Shown: positions 46,899-57,800 of the stretch, one piece after another
How the letters are laid out: every line of letters begins with the position of its first letter
Position numbering within the stretch: the stretch's first letter is position 1
From: Hyaloperonospora brassicae
Taxonomy: Eukaryota; Oomycota; Peronosporomycetes; Peronosporales; Peronosporaceae
DNA length: 64,000 nucleotides
Direction: 5' to 3'
Assembly (NCBI GenBank): GCA_947650285.1
Contig: CANTFL010001445.1
Coordinates: 1,213,971-1,277,970 of the forward strand
The notes under the pieces: generated by a model
Told to the model about the DNA's origin: nothing
The model's input: the letters and a program-made list of their open reading frames with translations, nothing else
The model's database searches: none
Translations under genes and position numbers: made by a program

Positions 46899-48842
46899 GT
46901 GTCTCGGTTTGACAACTTACACGGCCTAGCTTTTGACCGCAATATGAGCGTGGACGACAAATTTGCCTCGGAGTGGTCGCCCATTCTCGGCTACGCTCAT
47001 CGAACGACACCATTGACCGCCCTTCAGCGTTTGATCCACGAACTTGTCGATACATTGTCTGAGATCCGGTTGTCTCCGTTTGATAATCACGGCTTAATCG
47101 TTGTATCTTCCGAAGCGAACGTCCTCAAAGCTGTATCTTCCATCAGCCGCCACAAATTTGCTGATTCTGATAGATTTAAAAATGACTCTTACAAAGACAC
47201 GGCGGCTTTCCTGGTATAAGCTCTGGCGGCGGTGAGAAATGAGATTCGTCTCGGGCCCCGTCTTCCACCGTCATCTACGGAAGCTCTTGTGACACCATAG
47301 TGCAAGTGGGGGGATTTAGCGGATGCGCTCGAAAACCGCCCTATCTCGTTGGTCCAGACCAGCTACAAAATTTTCGCGAAGGTCTTGGCAACGTGCTTGC
47401 AGCGGCTTCTGCCGTTATAAATTAGGGACTAACAACAATGATTAGTTCGTGGCAGGCAAATTTTTAAGTTGATTACAATGATGCATTCTCACCTATCGAT
47501 TTCTCGCGACGAGGCGATCTCTCCACCTTCTTCAGCCGAGTGATTCTGCTATTGGATTTACGTGAAGCTTACGACGCCGTGGACCGTGAATTTTTATATT
47601 AATCCTTTCGACAATTCCACTTTGACGAAAATTTTATCCAACTGATGAAGCGTCTAGACGCGGAGACAACAGCACGGTTTGCGGTTGATAGAGATCAATC
47701 CGAGCCTGTTCTTGTCGATTAGGCATTCATTAATGTTGCCCCTAGCCTCGTTACTATTTTTAATCGTGGTGTAATTGCTAGGTTTGGCTATCCATTAACA
47801 CCCGGGGCTCAGCGGGCTATCAGTGCCTGGGGTGGCAGGGTCAAGCACATGTTTTCGGCTTTTGTCGATGAATCCACTCTTTTCAACCAGACGGCGCATC
47901 AACTCGAGCCGGCCTTAAGACTCGTCCGGCGCTTTAACGTGCTCTCCGGCTTGCATGCACAACCGACGAAAAGCAAGGTTATCTTTTTAAACACGTCTAT
48001 GCGGCTTCAGCAATTACAGGGCATATCGGTGGTGCCTGTCCATGACACAGTCTAATACTTCGGGTATGAGAAAGGAACATGGGGGCTGGTCCAGACGAAC
48101 TGGGAACTGCGTCTTCGTCGGGTCAGTCGACGGCTTCTCACGGCTACCACGGTGGCGACCAGTGCGCACCATCGGGTGGTTGTTGTTTGACTAAGTGATT
48201 AGTGGTGAAACATATTCTATTATTACGTTTTAGCCTAACAGTAAGCTGTTTAAGCTTGTCAGCTTTCCACCATTCAATCGGTTAGTTGCAGTGCAGCACT
48301 TTGGTTGACCAGACAGAAAAGACAGACAGTGTCGTCAGCCGCATCTCACCTCTTTTTTAACCACGTGCAAATCTTCCTTCAATAGAAATCCTCAACGCCA
48401 TCGTTCTCCCTTTAGTTCTGTTCGCATTAGCTGTATTTGACATGCCTAGCTAGAAAAATCAAGAGATGGCTCAGCTTTCCAAACGCTTTCTATCGCATCA
48501 TGCATCAGAGTCCTAGATCTGCCGGCACAAAATAAATCTGGCCCTCCTCGTCACACTGAAGCAGTTATATGGGAAAGGCCTCGTCTTCTTCGATGCCGCA
48601 TGCAAATTAAACGGATAGTTTGCGTTTAAATGGCTATTACAGTATGACGACATGTATTCTCATGCTTGGCGCAGTTACACATTTCGCAAGGCGCGGGTTG
48701 TAACCGCATTGATACCAGCGACGGAATTTATGCGGGGGGATGACCAAACGCTGGGGCGGCGGCCTTCCCGGCACAACCTACAGCATGATCTAAATGGACA
48801 CCTCGCTCCCAGTTCAGCGCACATTCTTTGTGAAACGGAGTG
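46899..48842 (+). pseudogene. L1-like LINE relic: reverse transcriptase and C-terminal part
   Basis: A pre-RT segment 46899-47219 (SISRHKFADSDRF, then KDTAAFL). RT blocks ENRPISLVQTSYKIFAKVLA at 47330-47390, a DLR-AYD-VDREF-like stretch near 47550-47595, and FSAFVDESTLF at 47852-47884, where the catalytic FVDD has become FVDE. Then LSGLHAQPTKSKVIFLNTS. After a gap at 48180-48384, the C-terminal part EILNAIVLPLVLFALAVFDMP follows. Numerous stops. An old, dead copy. Confidence 0.7.
48180..48384. other. About 205 bp insertion within the LINE relic
   Basis: The LINE reading HHRV (to 48178) and EILNAIVLP (from 48384) should be adjacent. The intervening bases are AT-rich with no coding match. The ends do not give a clean GT-AG intron that keeps the frame, nor an obvious target duplication. 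Confidence 0.4.
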
Positions 48843-49267
48843 ATCACGTTGCGTAAAAAATAGAAAGTATTAATTTTTAAATATTATCTATTTCGATAAT
48901 ATTCAATCAACGTCACTCGAGAAGAGGTGATATTGTCAAAATATCACCCCCAAGGGTGATTTTCGTGGGTGCTCCACTTCTTGGTTGATCTAACATCTAC
49001 ATCAACCGAATTAACCACCAATTGCTGCTGGACGCGCGAAATGGGTGGTGAGAAAGATACCCCCATTGGGGATGTTAGTTTAATATAGTTAAATTCAGAC
49101 GAAAGATTATTTTTAGTAAGAAGATTTACTACGTTAAATAACAGTTCTAAATTCCCCTTAGACAGAGCTTTCGAGCTCTGCCTACTTCGCTGCGCTTCCT
49201 CGCCACGTGTACGTGACGTTGGGTGCACACAACCTTGTGTCACACTCACACAAGGTGTCTCGTTACA
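48841..49267 (+). repeat. 5' LTR of element E (B/C-like)
   Basis: Ends GTCTCGTTACA followed by CCTGGTAGCAC, as in element B. Contains the GGTTGATCTAACATCTACATCAAC and GACGCGCGAAATGGGTGGTG blocks that align with B and C LTRs. The start at 48841 is approximate because the TGTAACGG edge is degenerate. Confidence 0.6.
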
Positions 49268-49460
49268 CCTGGTAGCACGTTTTAGTTCTTTTAGCGAACA
49301 CAAATTTCTCATCCGATATGAACATGTTGGATGAGTAGGAGAGTTATCACGCTACGCGTGAAGGCTTTAATAAATTAAGTGACATCAAATGTAGTGCGGT
49401 AGGACGTATGATGTCTACCGCTGGCTCTACACGATTTGATCAGCGCGATGCGTCTTCCTT
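49268..49460 (+). pseudogene. Element E leader and gag start (truncated)
   Basis: A primer site, then ATGAACATGTTGGATGAGTAG..., collinear with B gag residues 1-45 (ATREGF-like, SDIEWGAVERM-like). TAG at about codon 6 and loss of all downstream gag after about 49460. Confidence 0.6.
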
Positions 49461-49723
49461 CGGTCTTCACGCGAGTCTGTTTCGTTGCTTACGACATCCT
49501 CGAACCAGCAGTGCCATCAATTACAACAAAGCTGGATGGAATGCAAGATTCCAAGGTTTTCGAATATAATTGACTACACGATCATCGGCAGCGAATGATG
49601 ACTCACCCGAAGCCAGTCTCCAAGGATTATGGAATTGGGCTCGTGGTCACGCAAATGGCTGGATGTGTTTGAGGTATGGTTTATAGTCTGTCAGCAAAAA
49701 CACACGTCGAATACTGTCGCGGT
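49461..49723. other. Unassigned DNA between element E and the solo LTR
   Basis: No gene or repeat recognised in this stretch. Confidence 0.4.
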
Positions 49724-51507
49724 TGCTGGGGCGAAGTCGATCGCACAAAATTAATTGTGTGAATGTCGATCTTTCACTTGCCCAGACTTGCCGACCCACG
49801 GAGGGGGTACTCCAAACCCTGCCTTTCTGTATAACCTTGTGCTCACCTTATGTACCCGTTGGATGGGCGGGCTTGATCTCATCGTAACGGCATTGGGAGA
49901 TGTCGATCTCGCTGAGAGGTTGTGGTTGAGAGTTTGCTTCCGGTGCGGAAATCTTCACACCACGAACGGGGTTCTGTGATTTTGATCTTGAGTCGCGACG
50001 ACCTCTATTTGGAGATGTCGCGATCTTGATCTTGAATCACATCGATCTCGATTTGTCTTCGGGATCGGGGTCTTTGCTGTGCGGAAATCTTCACTCAGCA
50101 AGTAGTAATCTTGCGTCGATCTTGCGTTGGGATCGGTCCGATCTGGTCTCGGGATCGGCCGATCTTGCCGGAAGTGCGTAATATGGACAAATCGGTTCTT
50201 GGTTTAGCCAAAATGAAACACGCCGATATGTCCAGTAGATCGCTTCGATCTTGCTCGGTCTTGTCTTGAACTCCTTGTCCAGATCTTCTGACCACTTGAG
50301 CCGTCTCGCGATCTTGTAACCAAAATCCTTTTCCTTTTCCTTTGTTGTGTGGCTGCTACACTAGCAGTTGAGTTGAGTGTATAAACTTGATCGATCCGGG
50401 CCAGATATCCCGAGATCGCTCTTCTAGATCTTGGCCAACAATCCAAGATCGGTCTTCTGTGTCCCTGTAACACGCGTGCCTTGACCCGCCGGGGAAGCCA
50501 AATCAATCTTGCCCGGGAAAGAGTGGAGGAGAATGTGCGTCGTGAGCAGAAGAAGTAGAGTTCAAGTCTGTTTGTTAACCAACCAAAATAATATCCGACC
50601 TATCATAAAGCCTATTCCCAACCGTGGGTCACTGTCCAAGTCGATATCACCTTTAAGCTTGACCGCCCCCTTGAACACGTGTCGAAATCTCGTGACCTGT
50701 ACTCCAAAGATAGCGCCAATACTCCCGATATCGCACCTAGACAGCAAAAAAGGACTAGATTCCAATAACGGTACCAAATACCCAATTTTGGTATCAGAAA
50801 GTCCAAAATAGTATCCAAGATGTTAAACGTGTCTAAATACATTTTGCGACGTCACTTCGGCCGGCTTCTACTGTCTCTTTCGGTCTGAACTTTTGGGACA
50901 TCACTCATGGGTCTCCAACAAGCATGTACATCACAATCCAATAGCTCCATCATCGATATATCCATAACCAGCAGGGAACATGACCGATCTGATGTCCAAT
51001 TCGAGATCGTTGAGGATCGACACAGTGCGATCCGGCCCTATATGTTCTTCCGTTCATTGTGCATACTCCGATACTATACTCAACGGTTTATCCGCACAAT
51101 GGGACCATCCACAATTCTCACAACGGTCCCACGGACCCCCACAAACAACCCCACTTCCAGATCGGTCCATAATTAACCTAAATCAGTACTCCATTTGGGA
51201 GACCCGTAGAGAGTGTCACCGGTCTGCAGGATGTTACACCTTCGTCACATAGTCACATCACATCGCCCGATCTCAGATTCTTGTCCCAGATCACTCCATG
51301 GAAATTGTCTTAACTGTCGTCTTGTCCCGTATCACCCCGTCTCAGATCGTTCCATACCCATCATTCTGACGACAGTTGGATCGGATCGCCGATCCTGTTT
51401 CCTTATTGGATCGCCAAGTCTAATGGCCTCTTTTTCCACCAGTAAGTGGCGTCCCAAATGTGTAGCCACCGATCCTCCTACAAAATTTGACGAGTGACTT
51501 CACCACA
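49724..51507 (-). repeat. Lone F-type LTR (diverged subfamily)
   Basis: Similar to the F LTR along its length. The U5 edge at about 49724 is degenerate (TGCTGGGGCGAAGTCGATC against TGTGGTGAAGTCGATC). The U3 edge ends CACCACA at 51507. It has the variants shared with 40290-40835. No internal sequence is attached on either side, so it is a solo LTR or truncated copy. Target duplication not found. The 69 bp between it and element D hold nothing recognisable. Confidence 0.75.
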
Positions 51508-51576
51508 CAACCATACTTCGTATATTGTTTGTCACAGCGTTTCGACTCTGAATTTTTAACGATTTTTCTGCCTATA

Positions 51577-52701
51577 TGTGGTGGAGTGGGTCGCCAAAAT
51601 CGATTGGCGTGACTCCAAACCGCCCACTGCGCCGGACTGCCGACTTGAGGAGGGGGTACTCCTATTCCGCTTGGATCTTAAACTCACCTTGTGTACCCGT
51701 CGGCTTGGCGGGTATCACTCTTCGGAGGACGTGGCGATGGAGCTAGATGTCGGTCTTGGTGTGTGTCGACCTTGGGGGCCCCGAGCGGATATGCTTCAGT
51801 CGGGGTCCAGTTAGGGCAGCCACTCGATCAACTTGGTTGAGAGTGGGCTTATAACCAGAGTTCTCAGGGCTAGTAGCGCCTGGCCTTTGCTTGTCTCAGG
51901 GGTGTCAACCGCCTGGCCTTTATGCGTCCTCTCCCTTACCACTAGGGTATGGAGACCGCTTCCTATAGCGGGATTGAGTTGGGGGGGGTTGCTACTCCAC
52001 GAACCTACAGGCCAATATACTTCCTGGGGTTCTATTTGCACTTGAGTCTTACCCGCACTGTCGATTCGACGGGTGGGCCAAATCGATCCCTGGCCCGGAA
52101 CAGGTTGGTAGACGTACAAGCTTCTTGGCTCACGAGACGTGTGGCTTAGATCGCAAATTGAGTAGTGCTTAATAATGTCCTATCCTTTAAACTCCTTTAC
52201 TCTGTACTTGCCTTACGCCTGGACTCACTATGCTGAGTGGTCAGGGATGCTTGATCTTGAGGGTCCGGGTCGGCCGGTGGACGACCAGGTCGGCCCTCGG
52301 GTGACCGAGGTCGCCTTGATCGGCCGTACCCACCAAAGGGTGACCGTGACCGCCTTGGTTGACCGAGGTCGCCTTGATCGGCCGTACCCACCAAAGGGTG
52401 GCCAGGTCGGCCCTCGGGTGACCGAGGTCGTCTTGATCGGCCGTACCCACCAAAGGGTGACCAGGTCGGCCGATGGATGACCGTGACCGCCTTGGTTGAC
52501 CGAGGCCGCCTTGGTCGGCCGTACTTACCGACGGGTGGTTGAGAACAATCCGCATTGGTGCCACTCTCAACGGCTGGACCCTAACGGCCGCTTCTCCTCT
52601 GTGGCCCCTTGGCCTCCAGTCTCTTTCCGATCGCGGGGTCCCTGTCCCTCCGGTCCATCCCTCCTTGAGTCTACCATTTCCGGAAAGTCCGCTTTACCAC
52701 A
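51577..52701 (-). repeat. 3' LTR of element D
   Basis: 1125 bp. Minus-strand start TGTGGTAAAG at 52701, end CTCCACCACA at 51577. Matches 62882-64000 with one difference found by eye (a G8 run at about 51981 is G7 in the 5' copy). The left flank TATA is the likely half of a 4 bp target duplication; the other half lies past the window. Confidence 0.9.
52263..52530. repeat. Tandem repeats in the D LTR
   Basis: GACCGAGGTCGCCTTGATCGGCCGTACCCACCAAAGGG-type units start near 52303, 52362, 52421 and 52498, alternating with CCAGGTCGGCC pieces. The same set is at 63567-63834 in the 5' LTR. Position in U3 suggests enhancer-like repeats. Confidence 0.75.
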
Positions 52702-52715
52702 GCCGCCCCTTGCAC
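52702..52715 (-). promoter_or_regulatory. Polypurine tract of element D
   Basis: Minus strand GTGCAAGGGGCGGC adjoining the LTR start TGTGG; equivalents in A and F. Confidence 0.7.
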
Positions 52716-52741
52716 TTGCTCAGCCGTACAGCGGTTCGAGC

Positions 52742-54055
52742 ATGAGCACGTCTACGCAGGGACCCGACCCCTCCACTGAAGGTTTGTCTTCCGCTCCTGG
52801 CTCGCCGATCCACGGACATCCGGCCGAGGTCCTTGGCCAGGCAAACGACAGTCCATCATTGCCGGTCTCACCATCGTTGGAGTCGCCCCCCGCCACTTCT
52901 GGGATGGCACCGCCACCAGCCACGTCTGCCCCTCCGGCCGTCGCCGCATCTCCAGCCGCTGCAGTAATTACCGCTCCCGTTGGGGTCGACCCGGCCATAC
53001 CGGCCACCCTCAGCAGCGGTAGTGCAACACCCAGCGTGGTTCCAGTTGACGTCGTGAGGATGCTTCGCCGGGTTGAGGCTTGCGAGAGTCGGCTGGCGCT
53101 GATATCTCCTTCTCCACACTACTGGTCGCTCCGCTGTGAGCGCTTAGAGCGGGAGCTCGGTGAATCTCGTGCACTCGTGTCGCGTCTCGAAGGGAAGTTG
53201 CGGCACGAGATGGCACTGACCGACCACTGGAGGGGCCAAGTCGAGTTTCGACATAGTCGGCTCTCCCTCCTCGTGGCGGAGCTCCGCCACTCGGACTTCT
53301 TGACGGAGCCCATGGAGGGTGGTACCAACAGAGAGACTAGTTTTCCCCAGGTTGCTGACACTGCACAAGTGTCGGGCCCCGATACCGGCATCCTCCAAAG
53401 CGGTCGGCCGCTTACTTCCGTGACCGGTAAGCAGCCTCTTCGGCAAGCTTCTCGCGCTCCATCCCGGACGTCCAAACGAGCAAAAGTCGACTCGTTAAGC
53501 ACCCCGAAGGTGAAGCCGATGGCTCTGAGAGGTTCGAAGACGGCCGCCTCACCGCTACCCACGGCTGCCACCGACACAAGCCTCAGCTCGGACAGCGAGC
53601 CCATCCGGGCCGCCATGTCGAGGTCTCGGTCTTCTCGCCGCCGGCCGAAGGTCGCTTCACCCACTCCTCTCACCGCTGCGGTTCCAGAGCCGAAAATACC
53701 GACACCTCCGTATCCCTCCAGGGTCACATCCGGATCGTCTGGATTCAGGCATGAATCTCCCCGTCCGAAAACGGGCGACCGTCCGGTGACTCGCAGCTCT
53801 CCTGCGTCGGAGGGCGAATATCTTCTCCCGGCAGAGGCCATGATCCCCGGGTCGACGCGGGTGAGAATTTTCACCGCCGGTGAAGTAGCGCCCTGGTCGG
53901 TGGACTTGGTCAACACCTGGTCCCTGGTCACCATGTCCCCGGACGACCTGGGCGACCGATTGGAGTTACCTTGGGGATGGTTCGGCCCCCCCCGATGGGT
54001 GTCTCGATCGTCCGGCGCGTTGGAAAACTTCGCTGGTCACCCCTTCCATGGTTAA
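52742..54055 (+). CDS. Antisense accessory ORF of element D, N-terminal part
   Basis: The ATG at 52742 lies 40 bp inside the 3' LTR boundary; upstream in-frame codons run into the LTR but contain no better start. The 437 residues begin with a Pro/Ser/Ala-rich, probably disordered part (1-100). A coiled-coil segment (about 100-180) has RMLRRVEACESRL, RCERLERELGESRALVSRLE and VEFRHSRLSLLVAELRHSDF. A Ser/Arg/Thr-rich linker (about 240-350) and a block with LLPAEAM, STRVRIFTAGEVAPWS follow. No membrane segment, zinc motif or known enzyme motif is seen. The frame runs off at a C8 run (53986-53993) and ends TAA at 54055, overlapping the start of the next frame. Homologous relic in A. A promoter would have to lie in the LTR, which would make that LTR bidirectional. 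Confidence 0.7.
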   Translation: MSTSTQGPDPSTEGLSSAPGSPIHGHPAEVLGQANDSPSLPVSPSLESPPATSGMAPPPATSAPPAVAASPAAAVITAPVGVDPAIPATLSSGSATPSVVPVDVVRMLRRVEACESRLALISPSPHYWSLRCERLERELGESRALVSRLEGKLRHEMALTDHWRGQVEFRHSRLSLLVAELRHSDFLTEPMEGGTNRETSFPQVADTAQVSGPDTGILQSGRPLTSVTGKQPLRQASRAPSRTSKRAKVDSLSTPKVKPMALRGSKTAASPLPTAATDTSLSSDSEPIRAAMSRSRSSRRRPKVASPTPLTAAVPEPKIPTPPYPSRVTSGSSGFRHESPRPKTGDRPVTRSSPASEGEYLLPAEAMIPGSTRVRIFTAGEVAPWSVDLVNTWSLVTMSPDDLGDRLELPWGWFGPPRWVSRSSGALENFAGHPFHG

Positions 54056-54578
54056 GGGATTGCTGACGTCAAAGCCTTGGGTGGTTGCGAAGGTCGCTCT
54101 TTCCCCAGTGTCGTTCAGACTGGAAGGCTGGTTCGCCGATCTGGCTGGGGCGTATTCCAAGTTCGAGAATGAACATTCCCAAGCGCTTTGGGAGGCCACC
54201 CACTGTCTCTGGATTTCGAAAGACCAAGCTCGTGCCAGCCCCTTCCTGGCTTCGTACTACAATGCTCGGAAGAAACGGCGGAGCAGAGCGACTTTGGCGT
54301 GGCGGGAAATTCTTAACCGAATCTTCGAGGGGATGGTGGCTCATCGGTGCGACTTGGACATTCTTCTGGATCCCTTCTTCCGTCACCTGCCCCGATCTCG
54401 CCGAGTGGTATACTGGTTTCCGGGATGTGAGGAGGGGTCGGATCCGGTCGACCTGCTGGCCGCTCTTCAGCTCTCGGACTCTACGTGGCCATGGCTCTCC
54501 CAATACCGGCTCACCTCTGAGCCCCACCCAGGGACCAAGGTCGCTCGCCTCCAAAACAAGTTCGTGCCTCCTTCGTAG
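54048..54578 (+). CDS. Antisense accessory ORF of element D, C-terminal part
   Basis: A 176-codon frame starting ATG at 54048, overlapping the previous frame's stop (ATGGTTAA). Its frame is already open upstream to the C8 tract, so the two parts are probably one gene split by a homopolymer indel or joined by slippage. Contains FADLAGAYSKFENEHSQALW, then CDLDILLDPFFRHL and SEPHPGTKVARLQNKF, all with counterparts in A at 4190-4610. No known fold recognised. Ends 316 bp before the convergent pol stop. Confidence 0.65.
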   Translation: MVKGLLTSKPWVVAKVALSPVSFRLEGWFADLAGAYSKFENEHSQALWEATHCLWISKDQARASPFLASYYNARKKRRSRATLAWREILNRIFEGMVAHRCDLDILLDPFFRHLPRSRRVVYWFPGCEEGSDPVDLLAALQLSDSTWPWLSQYRLTSEPHPGTKVARLQNKFVPPS

Positions 54579-54893
54579 GTATAATCCCTCGAATCAACAC
54601 ACTTTTCGTTATGCAGTTCGTGTGTCCATCGTCACCTAGTTGCCTGTTACCCCCATTCCATCTGGCGTAACATCGTCTTAGTCTCTCCTGGCTGTGATAA
54701 CCGCTCGGCCGACGACCCAGCCGACCATCAGATCAACCCGACCGACCATCAGATCACCCCGACCCACCATCAGATCGGTCGGGTCGGCCTATCAACGGGC
54801 AGGTCGACCTACCGACGGGCAGGTCGATCAGCAAACGGCTAGGTCTATCTAGGCGGCTAGGTCCACCCGGACAACCAGGCCTCCTCCCCACGA
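54579..54893. repeat. Convergent intergenic spacer with short tandem repeats
   Basis: 54710-54800 has CCGACC(A)CCATCAGATC units (three), and 54790-54850 has CTACCGACGGGCAGGTCGA-like units. It lies between the 3' ends of the antisense ORF and pol, where both transcripts could terminate or overlap. Confidence 0.6.
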
Positions 54894-57800
54894 CTAGTCT
54901 TCCTGGTTCTGCATCGCGTCGAAACGGTTATAATTCGTCACTTCGCGTTCAAACTTTCGTAATAAAGCGCCACAATTCAAGTCCACTTCGTCGACCCACG
55001 AGGGGTCCGCGTGACCTTTCCACCGGATTAGAAATTCACGCCGTTGTCGACCATACCGCGTCTTTTTGTCGACCCGACTCTCCAAAATCTCTTCGACCTC
55101 GTACTCACCCTCCTCCAGTTCACGCATCCAGCTATCTTCGGGCAACAAGCATTCGTCAAAGTCAATTCGATCGGCCTCGTCAACCGCCAAACGATTGTTG
55201 GGTCGATCAGGGAACTCCCTGACTCTCTTCAGCTTGGACACATGAACAATCGGGAATAGTCTATACTTCGTATCCCTCATCTCCAACCGGACAGCATGTT
55301 CACCAACTAACTCCAACACTCGAAATGGACCATGCCAAAGGTGAGCCAACTTTTTGGCGTATCCCTCCTTCACCCGATCTAGGTAGAGCCAAACTTGGGT
55401 ACCCGGCTGGACCTTATGGTCGGCCACTTGTTCGTTATGAGCGAGAACCCGGGCTTGACTGGCCGACCGCAGGCACTCGTTGGCTTGTTCCCTTGCACGC
55501 TGGTAATGACTTTGAATGTGATACCTCCACCTTCGAGCCCTTGCTCCTTTATACTTGGTGTTCACCACTGGCAAAGTCGCTTCCAGAGTGGTTTTAGCAT
55601 CCCAGCCGTGGACCAAGTAGAACGGTGTTTCCTTCCGCACTCTATCGTGAGCCGTGTTCAGGGCGAACGTCAGCCGTTCAGCGTATTCGTCCCAATCCTG
55701 CTGTGCCACATCTGAAACGTACATCTTAATAGACCTCGTCAGGGTCTGGACCATTCTTTCCGCAGTTCCATTTGCCTGGGGTCTGTAGGCCATAGTCGCC
55801 CGTTGGCGTTGACCCACCATGCGATTAAATGCCCGAAAGAAGTCCGACATAAAACCAGGTTCCCGGTCATGTCGGATCACCTCGCTTGCCCCAAAACGTC
55901 GAAAAACACACTCTTCATATCCTTCGGCCACCGTCTGAGCTGTTCGCGAGGCACTTGCCTTGGCCATCACGTACCCCGTAAATAGGTCGACCCAAATTAA
56001 TAACTCGGTGTTCCCCTTGTGTGACGTAGGCAATGAGGGGATATGGTCCATTGCTATAACTTGGAAAGGGTAGGTCGCCTCGATATTACCTGGGGTTATT
56101 CCTTGAAGGGTAGGCCCTCCTTTTCCCGTCTCACAATCCACGCATAGACCCACATACCGCTGTACACTTCGAAATAACCCCCTCCAGTGACAATAACGCC
56201 GAATCCGGTAGTAGGTGCGGCCGATCCCTTGGTGGCCACCTTCCAGACTGGTGTGGTAATGATGTAATATGTCAGTCTGGAGGGCCTCGGGTATTACCAA
56301 TCGGGCGGTCAATCCTCGGTCGTCCTCATCGGCCTTGTAACCAGGGCAGTACACCAATAGACCTTCTTCACTGACTTCATAATCTCTAGCCATCTTGCTG
56401 CACGACTGTGCTGATTCGGCCGACAGGCCGCTCAGATCCCCTTTTAAGTATGCTTTTAATTCCACAATCCAGCTCTCCTCCTCCTGAGCCTTTCGGATGC
56501 GTTCCATCCTGAGCTGTTGTATCCCATTCTCTTGTCTCGTATCACTGGATATCTGGATAGGTGGTCTGGATCGGGTCACTGCAAATATTTTTGCTGTCCG
56601 ACTCGGGTCCCTGGGAACCAACAGTTCCGGCAACCGATTAATTTCTTCCAAGCCGGGCCACTCTTCCTTCGGTATCGACTCGACTCCTGCTTGCCTGTGC
56701 AACGCTTCACTAGCCAGTTGGTCTGCACTCTGGTTCCAGTCGCGTTTCACGTGGAGTATCTCGTGAGAGGCCCACGTTCGAAGCTTACTCAGAGCTTTCC
56801 CCTTCAATGGGGTTAGTCCTGCAGCCTTGCACTCAATTTCGCCACGCATCTGCCTGACGACCAGATTGGAGTCTCCGCAAATAATTAACCTTCGTCGCTC
56901 TAATGGATCCAGCAATTCAAAACCCAGCAGCATGCCTTCGTACTCTGCTTCATTCACCGTAGATACCTTAAGATATTTCGAGGCGGCGCTCACTATCGAC
57001 CATGCAGGTAAGCTCCATACCACCGCGCTACATGATCCACCTCCTTGTTTGACGCGAGCCGACCCATCGAAACTCATCACATATAATTCTTCATGTCCTT
57101 CTACGGTGGGCGGGGGCAGGTTGACCTTGTGTTTCGCCTGTTTCTTAGGTGCAATGGCCGATAGGATCGAGTCCACGCTCTCACGAGGGGTAATACTAGC
57201 TGCCAACGCCCCTAGTACCTGGTCTTCGCCCTTCTTACACTTGACTATCTCTAAAGTCCACTGAGACAAGAGAGCCGCCCAATTCCCCAAACGTCCCTGT
57301 AACCCGGAGGATCTCACCAACCAGGCTAGCGTCGAGTGTCTTGTTAATACCTTGAGGGGTCGGGTGACCAACATCGTAAAACAGTTCTCCAAAATTCGCA
57401 ACAAAGCCAACACCTCCTTTTCCACAGTACTGTAATTCAATTCATTGGCCTTGAGAGTCCGGCTCGTAAATGTCACAGGCATAAGAGTACCTTCATGGTT
57501 CTGCACCAATGCCGCTGAGATGGCCCACTCACTCGCATAAATAATTATCACTGCTTCTTTTTCAGGGTCGAAGTGTCGTAAAATCGGTGCGGTAGCCATC
57601 TTGTTTTTTAGCATAGCAAAAGCTACTTGAACTCGAGACCACTTCTCATCGTCCTCATCCGGGGTCATTTGGTGGTCTACGTCCTTTAGCTTACTACGCC
57701 ACACGTGAAAATCTACCTCCCTTAGCTCATACAAAATTGATGCATAGATTGCATAGTCCTCGATGAAGCGGCTGTAGTAATTCAAACTTCCGAGGAACGA

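Noticed and set aside
53119..53934. 271-codon minus-strand frame inside the D antisense ORF
   Set aside because: Shadow of the plus-strand gene: the opposite strand carries the coiled coil and the similarity to element A.
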